Virus record (IMG/VR): IMGVR_UViG_3300024264_000021
Span: 1-64,000 of that record
Length of the DNA: 64,000 bases
Reading direction: 5' to 3' (one strand)
From: a virus
The notes beneath the pieces are model-generated. The model searched no databases, had not been told where the DNA came from, and saw only the letters and a program-made list of their open reading frames with translations. Within the stretch, counting starts at the first letter, position 1. Each line of letters begins with the position of its first letter. Shown here piece by piece: positions 41,908 through 51,025 of this stretch. Made by a program: the position numbers and the translations under genes.

Positions 41908-44408
41908 GCAGAAATTTTCTGTTTATCGGAAATAATATCAACAATTCTGGAAGCAAGGAACTTCCGTTTTGCTTTTTGAGAAGAATTTTTCACAAGTGCA
42001 TTCTTCAATTGTTTGGTAGTATATTTACCATCCTTAGTTTGAGTGATATCATCAAAATAATCACGTTCTTCATCTAGATTAGAAACATCGTAATAGTAAT
42101 TACGATTGTATGATTCTTCACAGATTACATTTGTGTTCACTGCAAAGATTTTGTCATAGCCATTTTCAATTACTGCAAAACCATTCTTGCGATAATCAGC
42201 GGAGATTTTTTCAATTTTTTCAAAATCATCAGTGTTATACATTGACATGATGGTTTTTTTGAAAGAGTTGTTGTTATTAGGTAGCAACTCAATGCTAATA
42301 ACATTCGCACCGGTTTCTTGTTTCAATACTTTAGCAAATGTACGTGTACGTTCTCTGCTCTTTGAATGGCCATATCCACCATCTTTCATTTCTGGCATTG
42401 TTAAATCATAGATCTTATCTGAATACAGTGAACGTAAGAAAATTGTGTTATCACCCCGTCTATTAGATGCTGTACCATTTCTTCCAAAAATTGTATGTAA
42501 TTTATCAATTTCAATAGAGTCCTCAGTATAAGTTTCGGAATTTTTCTTCGGATGACAATTTTGTTTGTATGTCTTTGAATCGCTAACCTTTGCTGGGGAT
42601 TGAATAAAATCACTATCACCATCTGTAATGGTAATGAAGTTCATGATATCCACATTCATACGTTGTTGTGTTTTGGGTAATACGTGGTTCATCAATACTA
42701 AACTATCGTTCAGTGGAGTAGAACCCAATTCAAACAAATCACTCAAAACAACAGATTGTTCTAATTGTCTTACTCTCCAATTTTGTTGAGGAAATGAATC
42801 TACTTTTTCATTACCATGTATGCGTAGATATTCATCACAAGAATTTTTCATTGATGTATATCTATGAACTGGTATCATGTTATTATTGATGAAGCAATAT
42901 GCAAGATAATATAGATTTCGGAGTTGTTCTTCATAATTCTTTCTAGTAGAATCACACAACTCTATTAGTTTATAAGTATAACCGATTCTTAAATCATTTT
43001 CATCTGTTGCATGTACCACAATATCTTGTGGAGTATCATAGCTTTTTCCTGCTTCGGATGAAAATGCATATGCTACAAATGGAACATCAATCGCTTTACA
43101 GAAAGTAACTTTATTGATTAATTGTAAAATTGCATTGGTCATGATTGAACTCATGGAGCCAGACCAATCTAGAAGCAACACAAACCCATGATTTTTTTCA
43201 TCTTTTATCACAGACTTGTTTAGGAACAAATCGGAATTATATTTGTAATGTGGTAATTTGTGCAAGTCAAGATTACCAGTTTTAGATTCTTGCGTTCTAC
43301 GATAATCTTCTGCAGCTTTTTTGCGATAAAATTCTCTAACCATATGAGAGAGAATCTGTCGCATAGAATCTTTATGCTTTTTCATAAAGTTTTGAAAACT
43401 TTCTCTTTCTGTATCGGAAAGATATGAAAAATTTTCTGTTAATGTTTCAGTGACAACTCTATTTTTAACAATAAAATCATCACAATTGATTCTTCTTGGA
43501 ATATTAAGATTTAGCGGATGTCGGTATGAGAAAGAATTGTATTGATTCTCTCTATCCTTCATGAAATTTTCTTGGTTCTTTTCCCAATTCTGATCTGTTT
43601 TCGCAGAATTATTCTCAGCAAAATCTAGTCTATCATCCTTTAGATTTTGATTGATAATATTTTCCGCATCTTCTTTTCTATTCTCTTCAATTGCGTTCAT
43701 CAATTCTTCAAATGCTTCTTCACCAATAGATTCTTTAACTTTGTCTAAATCCATTTGAATTGGATTACCATCAACATCATAATCACTATCACCAAATTGC
43801 AAATCATCCAAATTGAATTTGATGTTTTCCAACACTTCTTTAGAGTATTCTTTTTTAATCCACTCAAACAATTCTAGAGCATTTTGATACACTTCCTCAA
43901 AGGTCTTATTTTGTACGGCACGGTCTACCCAATATTGCTCCTCTTCTGTGAATTCACATTCAAAGTAATAATCACCTTTAAAATGTAGATTCATTCTATC
44001 AATTAAACTAAGTTCTTCTGTACTGTCATGAAAACGAATGCCAAAAAAGTTCTTGTTTACAAGCTCAAAAAATCCACGAATAAATGTGGCTTTTGAACCG
44101 GGAAACTTTTCTTTCATCATATCTTCTATGCGTTTGTCTTCCAAAACATTTAGAATAGTTCTGAAAACTTGCTCATATTCTTTGGCTTTTTCATGAGTAC
44201 CAAATTCAGGTGTGTGGAGAGCATGTGATGCTTCATGCAACATGAGGAGTTCACGGGAGGCAACAGGCAGTTCTAGAATCCAAGTTGGAAATGTCATTCT
44301 GCGATTCTTGACATCAAAATATGCTGTTGATGTTTTCTTGATTTCTACACCAATATTCTCAGCGGCAAACAATTTTGCCAAACTGTCACTGTATATTTCC
44401 ATAGACAT
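41904..44408 (-). CDS. cobT: VWA-domain protein with HExxH metallopeptidase-like domain (CobT-like)
   Basis: The ATG at 44408 follows a GGAG site. In 834 residues the N-terminal third carries LMLHEASHALHTPEFG near residue 70 (HExxH zinc motif) and LNVLEDKRIEDMM near 97, giving a third ligand as in gluzincin-like domains. A long acidic linker follows (about 190-290). The VWA domain begins at VLLLDWSGSMSS near residue 415, with a full MIDAS D-x-S-x-S, and continues to FITITDGDSDF near 575. It resembles CobT and AAA-linked VWA proteins, and probably acts with the CobS-like ATPase on a protein or metal substrate. It has its own early promoter. Confidence 0.82.
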   Translation of the reverse strand: MSMEIYSDSLAKLFAAENIGVEIKKTSTAYFDVKNRRMTFPTWILELPVASRELLMLHEASHALHTPEFGTHEKAKEYEQVFRTILNVLEDKRIEDMMKEKFPGSKATFIRGFFELVNKNFFGIRFHDSTEELSLIDRMNLHFKGDYYFECEFTEEEQYWVDRAVQNKTFEEVYQNALELFEWIKKEYSKEVLENIKFNLDDLQFGDSDYDVDGNPIQMDLDKVKESIGEEAFEELMNAIEENRKEDAENIINQNLKDDRLDFAENNSAKTDQNWEKNQENFMKDRENQYNSFSYRHPLNLNIPRRINCDDFIVKNRVVTETLTENFSYLSDTERESFQNFMKKHKDSMRQILSHMVREFYRKKAAEDYRRTQESKTGNLDLHKLPHYKYNSDLFLNKSVIKDEKNHGFVLLLDWSGSMSSIMTNAILQLINKVTFCKAIDVPFVAYAFSSEAGKSYDTPQDIVVHATDENDLRIGYTYKLIELCDSTRKNYEEQLRNLYYLAYCFINNNMIPVHRYTSMKNSCDEYLRIHGNEKVDSFPQQNWRVRQLEQSVVLSDLFELGSTPLNDSLVLMNHVLPKTQQRMNVDIMNFITITDGDSDFIQSPAKVSDSKTYKQNCHPKKNSETYTEDSIEIDKLHTIFGRNGTASNRRGDNTIFLRSLYSDKIYDLTMPEMKDGGYGHSKSRERTRTFAKVLKQETGANVISIELLPNNNNSFKKTIMSMYNTDDFEKIEKISADYRKNGFAVIENGYDKIFAVNTNVICEESYNRNYYYDVSNLDEERDYFDDITQTKDGKYTTKQLKNALVKNSSQKAKRKFLASRIVDIISDKQKISA

Positions 44409-44445
44409 ATAGTTCTCCAAGGTGGGTTTTCTGACTGATGGAAAG

Positions 44446-44474
44446 AGTATATCACAAGAGAATCAAAAAGTCAA
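44446..44474 (-). promoter_or_regulatory. Sigma70-like early promoter for the VWA gene
   Basis: CTTGACT, a 17-base spacer and TATACT (44451-44446) are read on the minus strand, with the expected start near 44439 and a leader of about 30 bases before the ATG at 44408. Confidence 0.8.
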
Positions 44475-44716
44475 GGACTTTTTTTATAAATTTTTATTTT
44501 TTTATTTTTACCAAAAAACAATTCATATAACATTGCACATGAAAGCGGAAAATCGGGAATAGGATATTTTGGTAATTTGTCTGCCATTTGCAATCTCTCA
44601 ACTATCAGATATTGTTCATCAATTAATCTCATCTCTTCTTGCAAATGTTTGGGATACATCTTGTAGTGACCTGAATTTACATTGTGATGCATTCCATTTC
44701 CTTGAAATGAAATCAT
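44471..44716 (-). CDS. Hypothetical protein
   Basis: This 81-residue protein has a His/Asn-rich N-terminus (MHHNVNSGHYKMY), an amphipathic helix with EEMRLIDEQYLIVERLQMAD, and a basic tail. No family is recognised. Its stop overlaps the -35 box of the VWA promoter. Confidence 0.6.
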   Translation of the reverse strand: MISFQGNGMHHNVNSGHYKMYPKHLQEEMRLIDEQYLIVERLQMADKLPKYPIPDFPLSCAMLYELFFGKNKKIKIYKKSP

Positions 44717-44718
44717 TT

Positions 44719-44892
44719 TTAAATTTTATTGGATTTTATTTTGTCAAATCTTTTGTTTCTTTTATTATATTTTGATACATCAAAATCTTGAAACATTTTT
44801 ATATTAATGTTATTATTTTCTGCACAATAATCTTTTAATTCTTCTTCACTATCAAAACAAAAAATTTGGTTAGCTTTTCTTTTAAAAATCAT
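44719..44892 (-). CDS. Small basic protein (57 aa)
   Basis: An ORF not in the usual size range: ATG at 44892, stop at 44719. The product begins MIFKRKANQIFCFDSEEEL and ends Lys-rich. It fits exactly between two genes on the same strand, with its stop 2 bases before the next start, which supports it. Function is unknown. Confidence 0.55.
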   Translation of the reverse strand: MIFKRKANQIFCFDSEEELKDYCAENNNINIKMFQDFDVSKYNKRNKRFDKIKSNKI

Positions 44893-44898
44893 AATTAA

Positions 44899-45114
44899 TC
44901 ACATTAAATATTTTTTAATTTCTTTATATACTTCATTATCCGAAACCATTCTACATTTATAGAATTTCTTTTTTGAAATAGGGTCTACAACTATTGTTCT
45001 TTTATCTACAACAAAATCTGGCATTACTTCTTTTTTAACACCTTTTTCTGAAGCACAAAAAGAAGACCATTGAGGAGTAGTTAATATTAAATCTGTTGTA
45101 TTAATTTTCTGCAT
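44899..45114 (-). CDS. Hypothetical protein
   Basis: This 71-residue protein contains DLILTTPQWSSFCASEKG and a KKKFYKCRMVSD segment, with two Cys. No family is recognised. Its ATG overlaps the stop of the 150-residue gene by 1 base. Confidence 0.6.
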   Translation of the reverse strand: MQKINTTDLILTTPQWSSFCASEKGVKKEVMPDFVVDKRTIVVDPISKKKFYKCRMVSDNEVYKEIKKYLM

Positions 45115-45566
45115 TATTTTTCTTTCAGTAGATATGTTTCTATTATATCTATTTTATAATTTTTAGGAAATTTATCTTCTACATAAACATAATAAATTTT
45201 TCTTATAATTTCACACAACTCATAAGCAAGTTCATCTCTTGTTATTTTATGTCTAAATTTTGCACCTAAATTTTCATACCAACCGAACTTAACACAGAAA
45301 TTTTCATAATCTTCATTAAATTGTTTAAGTATTTCAGAACATTTATTTTCAAGCATTTTCATTATATTGTTTCTTATGTTATTAGAAGCATCTACAATAT
45401 CTTTTCTTATAGGTCCGACAAACTCTTGTTTTTTATATTTTTTAAAAAAATCATTCATTATACTATCAGCACTAATAATTAGTTGTCTAGTTACATTTCT
45501 TTCCAAGTTTAATGTATTTTGTTCCTCGACTGAAAGTTTTCTTAATTCTTCAAGAGTATAACTCAT
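45114..45566 (-). CDS. Hypothetical helical protein
   Basis: This 150-residue all-helical protein has a Lys/Glu balance and a Phe/Tyr-rich central helix. There is no catalytic motif. It forms a compact run with two small neighbours (overlap or gap of 3 bases). Confidence 0.6.
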   Translation of the reverse strand: MSYTLEELRKLSVEEQNTLNLERNVTRQLIISADSIMNDFFKKYKKQEFVGPIRKDIVDASNNIRNNIMKMLENKCSEILKQFNEDYENFCVKFGWYENLGAKFRHKITRDELAYELCEIIRKIYYVYVEDKFPKNYKIDIIETYLLKEK

Positions 45567-45569
45567 TTA

Positions 45570-45767
45570 TTATTCCTCATCAGTCATATGTTCTAAGTTT
45601 AAAATATCGTCTTCTGTCAAATTATCGTAATCTAATTTATTCAAATTCATTTTTTTATTTTTAGAACTTTTTACAGGATTTTTAAACTTCTCATGTTTCA
45701 TTTCGGAAACAAATTTTTTATAAGATTTCTTAGCTTCCTGTTTTTTACGATATGCTTTATCACGCAT
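45570..45767 (-). CDS. Small lysine-rich protein
   Basis: This 65-residue, very basic N-terminal two thirds (RDKAYRKKQEAKKSYKKF) is followed by an acidic end (LTEDDILNLEHMTDEE). It is likely an unstructured nucleic-acid-binding peptide. No family is recognised. Confidence 0.55.
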   Translation of the reverse strand: MRDKAYRKKQEAKKSYKKFVSEMKHEKFKNPVKSSKNKKMNLNKLDYDNLTEDDILNLEHMTDEE

Positions 45768-45798
45768 TTTCTATGTTCTCCAATCTTAGTGAAAAAAT

Positions 45799-45821
45799 AC
45801 GGCAGTTATAAAAACTGCCGT
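45799..45821 (-). terminator. Rho-independent terminator
   Basis: A 9-bp stem ACGGCAGTT / AACTGCCGT with a 5-base loop is followed on the minus strand by ATTTTTTC, just downstream of the structural protein gene ending at 45835. Confidence 0.85.
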
Positions 45822-45834
45822 TGACAAATCTTAT

Positions 45835-46494
45835 TTATAGTGATATCGTATCATTTGGACCATATACTCCATTTAGGTCTAATGTATCTAATGCTCTATT
45901 TTCACTATCTACAAATCCTGTTAGACCTGTAATTGCAGTTGGTGTTTGTACTCCAATTGGTCCAACAGTAGCTTCTACTATCAACATAGCAGGTGCTGGA
46001 AATGTAAGTGTTAATGTAGCTGGTGCTTCATCTAACAAAGGTAATTGAAATAATAATCTACCTGTTGTATCTCCAGCTGCAAGCTCATAAACAATACTAC
46101 CTCCCCCGGGTGAAAAATTAGGCATTGGATTACCATCTGTAGTTGTGGCTGCACCTGAAGCCAGTGCTAACACAAATTGAACATTATTGGCTTTATTATT
46201 TTTAAATTGTTCTTCTAAACCAATAACTACATTAAATCCTCTTCTATTTCTTCTGACCAATGTAGCTGATAATGTTTTAATTGTTCCGACATCAGCTACT
46301 AAATTACCAGCACTATCAAAATCTATAATGTTTGATAATCCTGGAATAGTTTCTATTAATTCTGGTGCTGCGGCTGGATTTCCATTTTTCATGAACCAAC
46401 CACCAGGACCTGCAAATGTTTTTGCTTTTTCTTGTGCAGTCATCCACTTTGGTTTTTCTGCTACTTTAGCTAAAAATGCTGCTGAATTTGGCAT
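45835..46494 (-). CDS. Probable virion structural protein
   Basis: This 219-residue protein is rich in Ala, Gly, Pro and Thr with many beta strands. The N-terminus contains MTAQEKAKTFAGPGGW, often seen in phage tail or decoration proteins, and the rest looks like a beta sandwich (LTLTFPAPAMLIVEAT). No exact family is recognised. It may be a head decoration or fibre-associated protein. It has its own terminator. Confidence 0.6.
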   Translation of the reverse strand: MPNSAAFLAKVAEKPKWMTAQEKAKTFAGPGGWFMKNGNPAAAPELIETIPGLSNIIDFDSAGNLVADVGTIKTLSATLVRRNRRGFNVVIGLEEQFKNNKANNVQFVLALASGAATTTDGNPMPNFSPGGGSIVYELAAGDTTGRLLFQLPLLDEAPATLTLTFPAPAMLIVEATVGPIGVQTPTAITGLTGFVDSENRALDTLDLNGVYGPNDTISL

Positions 46495-46507
46495 TTAAAT
46501 ATCCTTT

Positions 46508-47026
46508 TTAAGATTGTTTATACTTCTTCATTTTTTTATACAATTTTTTTCTTGTCATTTTAAGAGAAAGTCTTCCTACATAATCTGTAAACACCACGCC
46601 ATTTAAATGATCTAATTCGTGTAAAAAGCCTCTTGCAAAATAATCAGATAATTCTATATTATTTATCAATCCAGTAGTTGTTTGATATTCCACATTAATA
46701 ATTTTTGGTCTTCCTATATTTAGGAATAAATTTGGAAAACTCAAGCATCCTTCTTTTTCATTTACTTTTGTATCGTCTATAATTTCTATAAGTCTAGGAT
46801 TGAACATTACTTGAAATTTGTTATTTTCAATAAAAATACCAAATACACGGTATGGAAATGATAATTGAATTCCTGAAACACCAAATGCTTCCGCTCCTTT
46901 AACGTAATTAAAGATAGTGTTGGCTAATTCAGTTGGGTCATAGGGAGGATTCTTAAAATCAAAAGGATTTGATACTTGTTTAAGATATTCTAAATTATCT
47001 TTTTCAGTGACTAAATTAAAATTCAT
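46508..47026 (-). CDS. def: Peptide deformylase
   Basis: All three deformylase motifs are visible in 172 residues: motif 1 GVSGIQL near residue 49 (family G-x-G-x-A-A-x-Q, relaxed here), motif 2 EGCLSFP near 92 with the metal-binding Cys, and motif 3 HELDHLNG near 136 with two His ligands and the catalytic Glu. It removes formyl groups from new proteins. Phage deformylases are known in marine phages, where they are thought to speed maturation of host or phage proteins. It lies between a structural gene and the amidoligase-like gene. Confidence 0.93.
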   Translation of the reverse strand: MNFNLVTEKDNLEYLKQVSNPFDFKNPPYDPTELANTIFNYVKGAEAFGVSGIQLSFPYRVFGIFIENNKFQVMFNPRLIEIIDDTKVNEKEGCLSFPNLFLNIGRPKIINVEYQTTTGLINNIELSDYFARGFLHELDHLNGVVFTDYVGRLSLKMTRKKLYKKMKKYKQS

Positions 47027-47812
47027 CTACACCTTTAAGTAATAAAGTGACCAATAAAGTGAATTTTTCTTTTCAATACCTTTTGCATTGTGTGCATCTC
47101 TTAGAGTGGGTATTAAATTAAATAAAAATTTTGTATATCGTATTATTCTATCTTCATATGACTTTAATGAATTATTTAAAAACATTAAGGGGTTACTATC
47201 AAATAATCTCCTAGGACCTCTCCATTCAAGTGTACCAATTGAATGTGTATGAAACAGACCTCTTCTTTTATCATGATTTACATTTTTAATATTTTCAAAG
47301 TTGTTTTTCATTCGCTCATATTCTTTATACATGTATTCTGGATTTGCCCAAAATACATGCTCCATTTTTTCTCCATCAAACACTTTAAAGTTTTTATATT
47401 TTTGAGTTTCAATTAGATAAGCTAAACACATTGCAGAATTGTAAAATGATTTCAATGAGTTTAATTTATCTTTTTTTAATTTAACATGCATATGCAAAGA
47501 GCATGTATTATTTGTAACGATTCTATTTTTATATAAATCAACAAAAAAATTAATTGTTTTTAATATGTTTTTTGGTGTTACAATTAAAGGTTTAGTATTA
47601 ATTTCAAATGGAACAATAGTTTCATAGTATTCATTACCATTATATTCATAATATGAAAGTTCTTTCATATCATCATCTTCTTTTATACTACAATCTCCTG
47701 TGATAAAATACAATCCATATTCTTCTGCAAGTTTTTTAATTTTTATATAATTTGATTCTAATGCAAAACCTTCTATTTCAAATCCAACGTCAAAATCAGA
47801 TTGTAGAATCAT
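47027..47812 (-). CDS. Amidoligase-like protein (second copy, no head leader)
   Basis: This 261-residue protein follows the amidoligase pattern in compact form: DVGFEIEGF at residues 8-16, a G-D-C-S-I segment near 40, FEINTKP near 69-75, CSLHMHVKL at 104-112, and TLEWRGPRR near 194-202. These correspond to the metal- and ATP-binding strands of the glutamine-synthetase-like fold. It is unrelated in detail to the larger amidoligase-like protein at 17988-19376. The start overlaps the gp46 stop, so it is translated with the recombination exonuclease, while the adjacent deformylase acts on protein termini. The substrate is unknown. Confidence 0.75.
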   Translation of the reverse strand: MILQSDFDVGFEIEGFALESNYIKIKKLAEEYGLYFITGDCSIKEDDDMKELSYYEYNGNEYYETIVPFEINTKPLIVTPKNILKTINFFVDLYKNRIVTNNTCSLHMHVKLKKDKLNSLKSFYNSAMCLAYLIETQKYKNFKVFDGEKMEHVFWANPEYMYKEYERMKNNFENIKNVNHDKRRGLFHTHSIGTLEWRGPRRLFDSNPLMFLNNSLKSYEDRIIRYTKFLFNLIPTLRDAHNAKGIEKKNSLYWSLYYLKV

Positions 47813-49545
47813 AATATATTTTCCTTTATAATAGAAAATCCAGTTTTGCGCTCAACATGTAAATTTCTATCAAATTTATCTTGCAATCCATCTGTTCTAT
47901 GTGAAATAACATAAACATTTGTGGAGTCAAGTTCATTTAATAAATCTACAAGTTCTTGTTGAAGAAAAGCATCCGCTGCACCATCCATCACTTCATCTAA
48001 AATTAAAATATTTGTTTTCATTTTTGCTCTCTTTGTAGCAAGATTTCTCCATGAAAACATCATAGCCAAATCAACTCTTAGTTTTTCTCCTTCGCTAAGT
48101 GAAAAATATGAGAATTCATGACCTGAAAAATTTGTAATTTTTTCATTAAATGAATTATCTAATTCAAAATTTAATTTTAATCCAAATCTTTTTAAATATA
48201 ATTCCATATTTTTATTTAATAATCTCAAATACTTATTCATAATTGTAGCTTTAATACCGGTATCTTTTAGTAAAATACTACAATTTTTTTGTATCTCAGT
48301 TTCTTCATTGTAAAATTTTTCATTATACTTTAATTCATTAATAGTCTTTTCTATATCTAAAATTTCTTTTTCAGTTTTATTCACTTTTTCAACATCCAAA
48401 GTACTAGGATTTCTTAATATAGAAATTTTTTCATGATTGTTTTTAATTTTATTTTTTAATGAAAGAATTAAATTTTTTAATTCAACCTGCTTTTTTTTAT
48501 TTGAATCAATATTTTTATTAATTGATATATAGTCTTCTTTTATATTTTTAAAGTCTGTTATTTTTTCAAGGAGTTGTTGAACACCTTCTTTCTTTTCTAG
48601 TATTTTTTCTTTTATTAATTCTATCTGTTTTTTTCTAAAATCTTCTTCTATGTTTTGACAACAAGTTGGACAACTGGAATTTTCAAGAAAAAAGTCATAT
48701 GTTTTCTTTTGAGTTTCAACACCAAACATTATTTTGTTTTTTATTTTTTCATACTTATTTAATTCTCTATCTACAGATAACAAATCATGTTCATCTTCTA
48801 TATGAAGTGTTTCTAATTCTCTTTCTTTTTCCTCTATTTCTAATGTTAGATTTTCATTTTCATTTTTAATCTCATTTATTAAGTTCTCATCAACTGTAGA
48901 AACATTTACATTAGAAAGTGCTTCTAAATGTTCTTTCTTAGAATTTAATAATTCTTCTTTTAAGAAGAGTTGATTGAGAGTAGTTTGTAATTCTGATTTA
49001 GTTTCGGTAATTTCTAATTTCAGATTGTCTGCCATCTTGGTAAAGACATGTAAATTTAAAATATCATCAACAACTAATCTCCTTTCATTTGGTTTTAATC
49101 GCATGAAAGGTATATAATTAGCAGACCCTAAAACTACAATCTGTTGAAATGTTTGATATGTAAAATTTAAAATGTTTTTTTCAAACTCAGATTGTTGATC
49201 TTTTGCAGAAGCATCAATATCTAATTTTTGATCGTTTTTAAAAATTTCAAATATGTTTGGTTTTAATCCTCGTCTAATCAAATATCTTACATTATTTTTT
49301 ACAAATTGTAATTCAACTAAACACTCTTTTCCATTAAACATATTAATAAGTTGCGGTTTGTTAATTTGTCTAAATGCTTTTCCAAAAAGAGAGAATGTAA
49401 TTGTATCAAGTATAGCTGAAGATTTTCCAGAAAAATTTGAGCCTGTGACAAGAGTTGATTTATAATTGACTAAATTAATTTCTGTTGGGGTTGTACCAAA
49501 GGAAAGAAAGTTCTGAAAACGAACTTTTTCAAAAATGATATGCAT
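47809..49545 (-). CDS. gp46: Recombination exonuclease subunit gp46 (SbcC/Rad50-like)
   Basis: This 578-residue SMC-like ATPase (T4: 560) has Walker A VTGSNFSGKSSA near residue 33, the motif FQQIVVLGSANYIPFM near 113, two long coiled coils flanking a CPTC zinc hook near 288, the signature FSLSEGEKLRVDLA near 475, and Walker B ILILDEVMD near 511. With gp47 it resects DNA ends for recombination-dependent replication and degrades host DNA. Confidence 0.95.
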   Translation of the reverse strand: MHIIFEKVRFQNFLSFGTTPTEINLVNYKSTLVTGSNFSGKSSAILDTITFSLFGKAFRQINKPQLINMFNGKECLVELQFVKNNVRYLIRRGLKPNIFEIFKNDQKLDIDASAKDQQSEFEKNILNFTYQTFQQIVVLGSANYIPFMRLKPNERRLVVDDILNLHVFTKMADNLKLEITETKSELQTTLNQLFLKEELLNSKKEHLEALSNVNVSTVDENLINEIKNENENLTLEIEEKERELETLHIEDEHDLLSVDRELNKYEKIKNKIMFGVETQKKTYDFFLENSSCPTCCQNIEEDFRKKQIELIKEKILEKKEGVQQLLEKITDFKNIKEDYISINKNIDSNKKKQVELKNLILSLKNKIKNNHEKISILRNPSTLDVEKVNKTEKEILDIEKTINELKYNEKFYNEETEIQKNCSILLKDTGIKATIMNKYLRLLNKNMELYLKRFGLKLNFELDNSFNEKITNFSGHEFSYFSLSEGEKLRVDLAMMFSWRNLATKRAKMKTNILILDEVMDGAADAFLQQELVDLLNELDSTNVYVISHRTDGLQDKFDRNLHVERKTGFSIIKENIL

Positions 49546-49574
49546 ATTATATTACCAATGATTTAAAATGTCAA
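49546..49574 (-). promoter_or_regulatory. Perfect sigma70 consensus abutting the gp46 start codon
   Basis: TTGACA (49574-49569), a 17-base spacer and TATAAT (49551-49546) are read on the minus strand, with ATG of gp46 directly after the -10. A usual start site would fall a few bases inside the gene. Confidence 0.8.
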
Positions 49575-49582
49575 GTCTTTTT

Positions 49583-50650
49583 TTAGGCAAAGACAGTATT
49601 ATATTGATTACTTACTTTAACAAATGTTGTGCATTTTGTCAAGTGTTTTAATTGACTTGCTCCAACATAGGTACAAGCACTACGTAATCCGCCAAGAATT
49701 TCTTGAATGGTTTCAGATACTTCACCACGATAAGGAATTAAAACTTCTCTACCTTCAGAAGCTCGGTAATCTTTCAATCCACCAAAATGTTTTTCATTAG
49801 CTTTCTTGGAACTCATGCCATAGAACTCTATATATTTTTCATCATTTTTTTCTATAATAGTTCCGCCTCCCTCATCGTGACCGGCTAACATTCCACCTAA
49901 CATAACAAAGTCTGCACCACCTGCAAATGCTTTAACTACATCACCAGGACATGTACATCCTCCATCAGCAATAATCAATCCACCTAATCCATGTGCCGCA
50001 TCAGCACATTCCATTACAGCAGATAGTTGTGGATATCCTACTCCAGTTTGTATGCGAGTAGTACAAGCAGAACCAGGACCAATACCCACTTTAACAATAT
50101 CAACACCACTAAGAATCAATTGTTCTGCCATTTCACCAGTAACAACATTTCCAGCAATGATGAACAAAGGATTGTGTCTTCGGAATGTATCATCTGCTTT
50201 TTCATCATATATTCCTCTAAAATCAACTTCACGTATTTTTTTAACAAAATCTACAAATCTTTCACTATATCCGTTAGCCACATCAATACAAACAAATTTT
50301 AAATTTTGACATATACTATAAACATCACAGAACTTACGAAAATCATGATCTGTAATTCCAATACTCATTGCTGTGTGTTGACAATTTATTTTATTAGAAA
50401 AAAATTCAATAAGTTGTGAAGTGTCGTATGTTTTTTTAAGACATGTAAGCATTTTCATTTCACTAAGTTTTTTTGCCATTTCAATTGTACCAACACCATC
50501 CATATTAGCCGCTATAATGGGAACACCAGTCCATTTAATACTAGCATAATTTCTTTCTAAAGAAACTTCATTGCGAGAAGATAGTGTTGACCTTTTAGGC
50601 CGAATAAGAACATCACTATAATCATACTTTACATCATTTTCAATTCGCAT
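49583..50650 (-). CDS. guaC: GMP reductase (GuaC)
   Basis: This 355-residue protein matches GuaC rather than IMP dehydrogenase: no CBS domains, [13 protein letters not shown] near residue 190 with the catalytic Cys, [48 protein letters not shown] and [14 protein letters not shown]. coli GuaC has 347 residues with the same blocks. It reduces GMP to IMP using NADPH and releases ammonia. A 10-residue insert ([13 protein letters not shown] region) precedes the [11 protein letters not shown] strand. Together with the purine operon it can send guanine nucleotides to IMP and on to AMP. Confidence 0.93.
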   Translation of the reverse strand: MRIENDVKYDYSDVLIRPKRSTLSSRNEVSLERNYASIKWTGVPIIAANMDGVGTIEMAKKLSEMKMLTCLKKTYDTSQLIEFFSNKINCQHTAMSIGITDHDFRKFCDVYSICQNLKFVCIDVANGYSERFVDFVKKIREVDFRGIYDEKADDTFRRHNPLFIIAGNVVTGEMAEQLILSGVDIVKVGIGPGSACTTRIQTGVGYPQLSAVMECADAAHGLGGLIIADGGCTCPGDVVKAFAGGADFVMLGGMLAGHDEGGGTIIEKNDEKYIEFYGMSSKKANEKHFGGLKDYRASEGREVLIPYRGEVSETIQEILGGLRSACTYVGASQLKHLTKCTTFVKVSNQYNTVFA

Positions 50651-50659
50651 ATATTTCCT

Positions 50660-51025
50660 TCATTTTTTCTCTTTCATTGACAAAAAATATTCAGTAATCA
50701 GTTGACTCAAATAAACATCAGGACTTATTTTTTTCCAAGAACTTATTGTATTTAATACATTATGAAAATCTTCTTCTAATTCAAATTCTATCGCATTTGT
50801 TTTACGATTTATGGCTATTTTTTTTATACCCATTCCTTTAGCAAATCTTACTGCCTTTTTATCATCAGAGAAATAATCAACCATAGTTTCATGAGTAACT
50901 GGGGTTATTTCTTTTTTAGGCGGTAATATAGAATTAGACTTCGGTCTTCTTCTTTGTGAATTAGGAGAAATAGCATTGGGTGCTAAAGATATCGTTTTAG
51001 GAGGATCTGTATTTTTGCGATTCAT
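50660..51025 (-). CDS. Hypothetical protein between guaC and gp47
   Basis: This 121-residue protein has a Pro/Ser/Arg-rich disordered N-terminus (residues 1-45) and a helical C-terminal half. No family is recognised. Its start overlaps the gp47 stop by 4 bases. Confidence 0.6.
   Translation of the reverse strand: MNRKNTDPPKTISLAPNAISPNSQRRRPKSNSILPPKKEITPVTHETMVDYFSDDKKAVRFAKGMGIKKIAINRKTNAIEFELEEDFHNVLNTISSWKKISPDVYLSQLITEYFLSMKEKK

Noticed and set aside
40508-44408. Complete cobalamin cobalt chelatase
   Set aside because: No CobN-like large subunit is present in the window, so only a CobS/CobT-like pair can be claimed.
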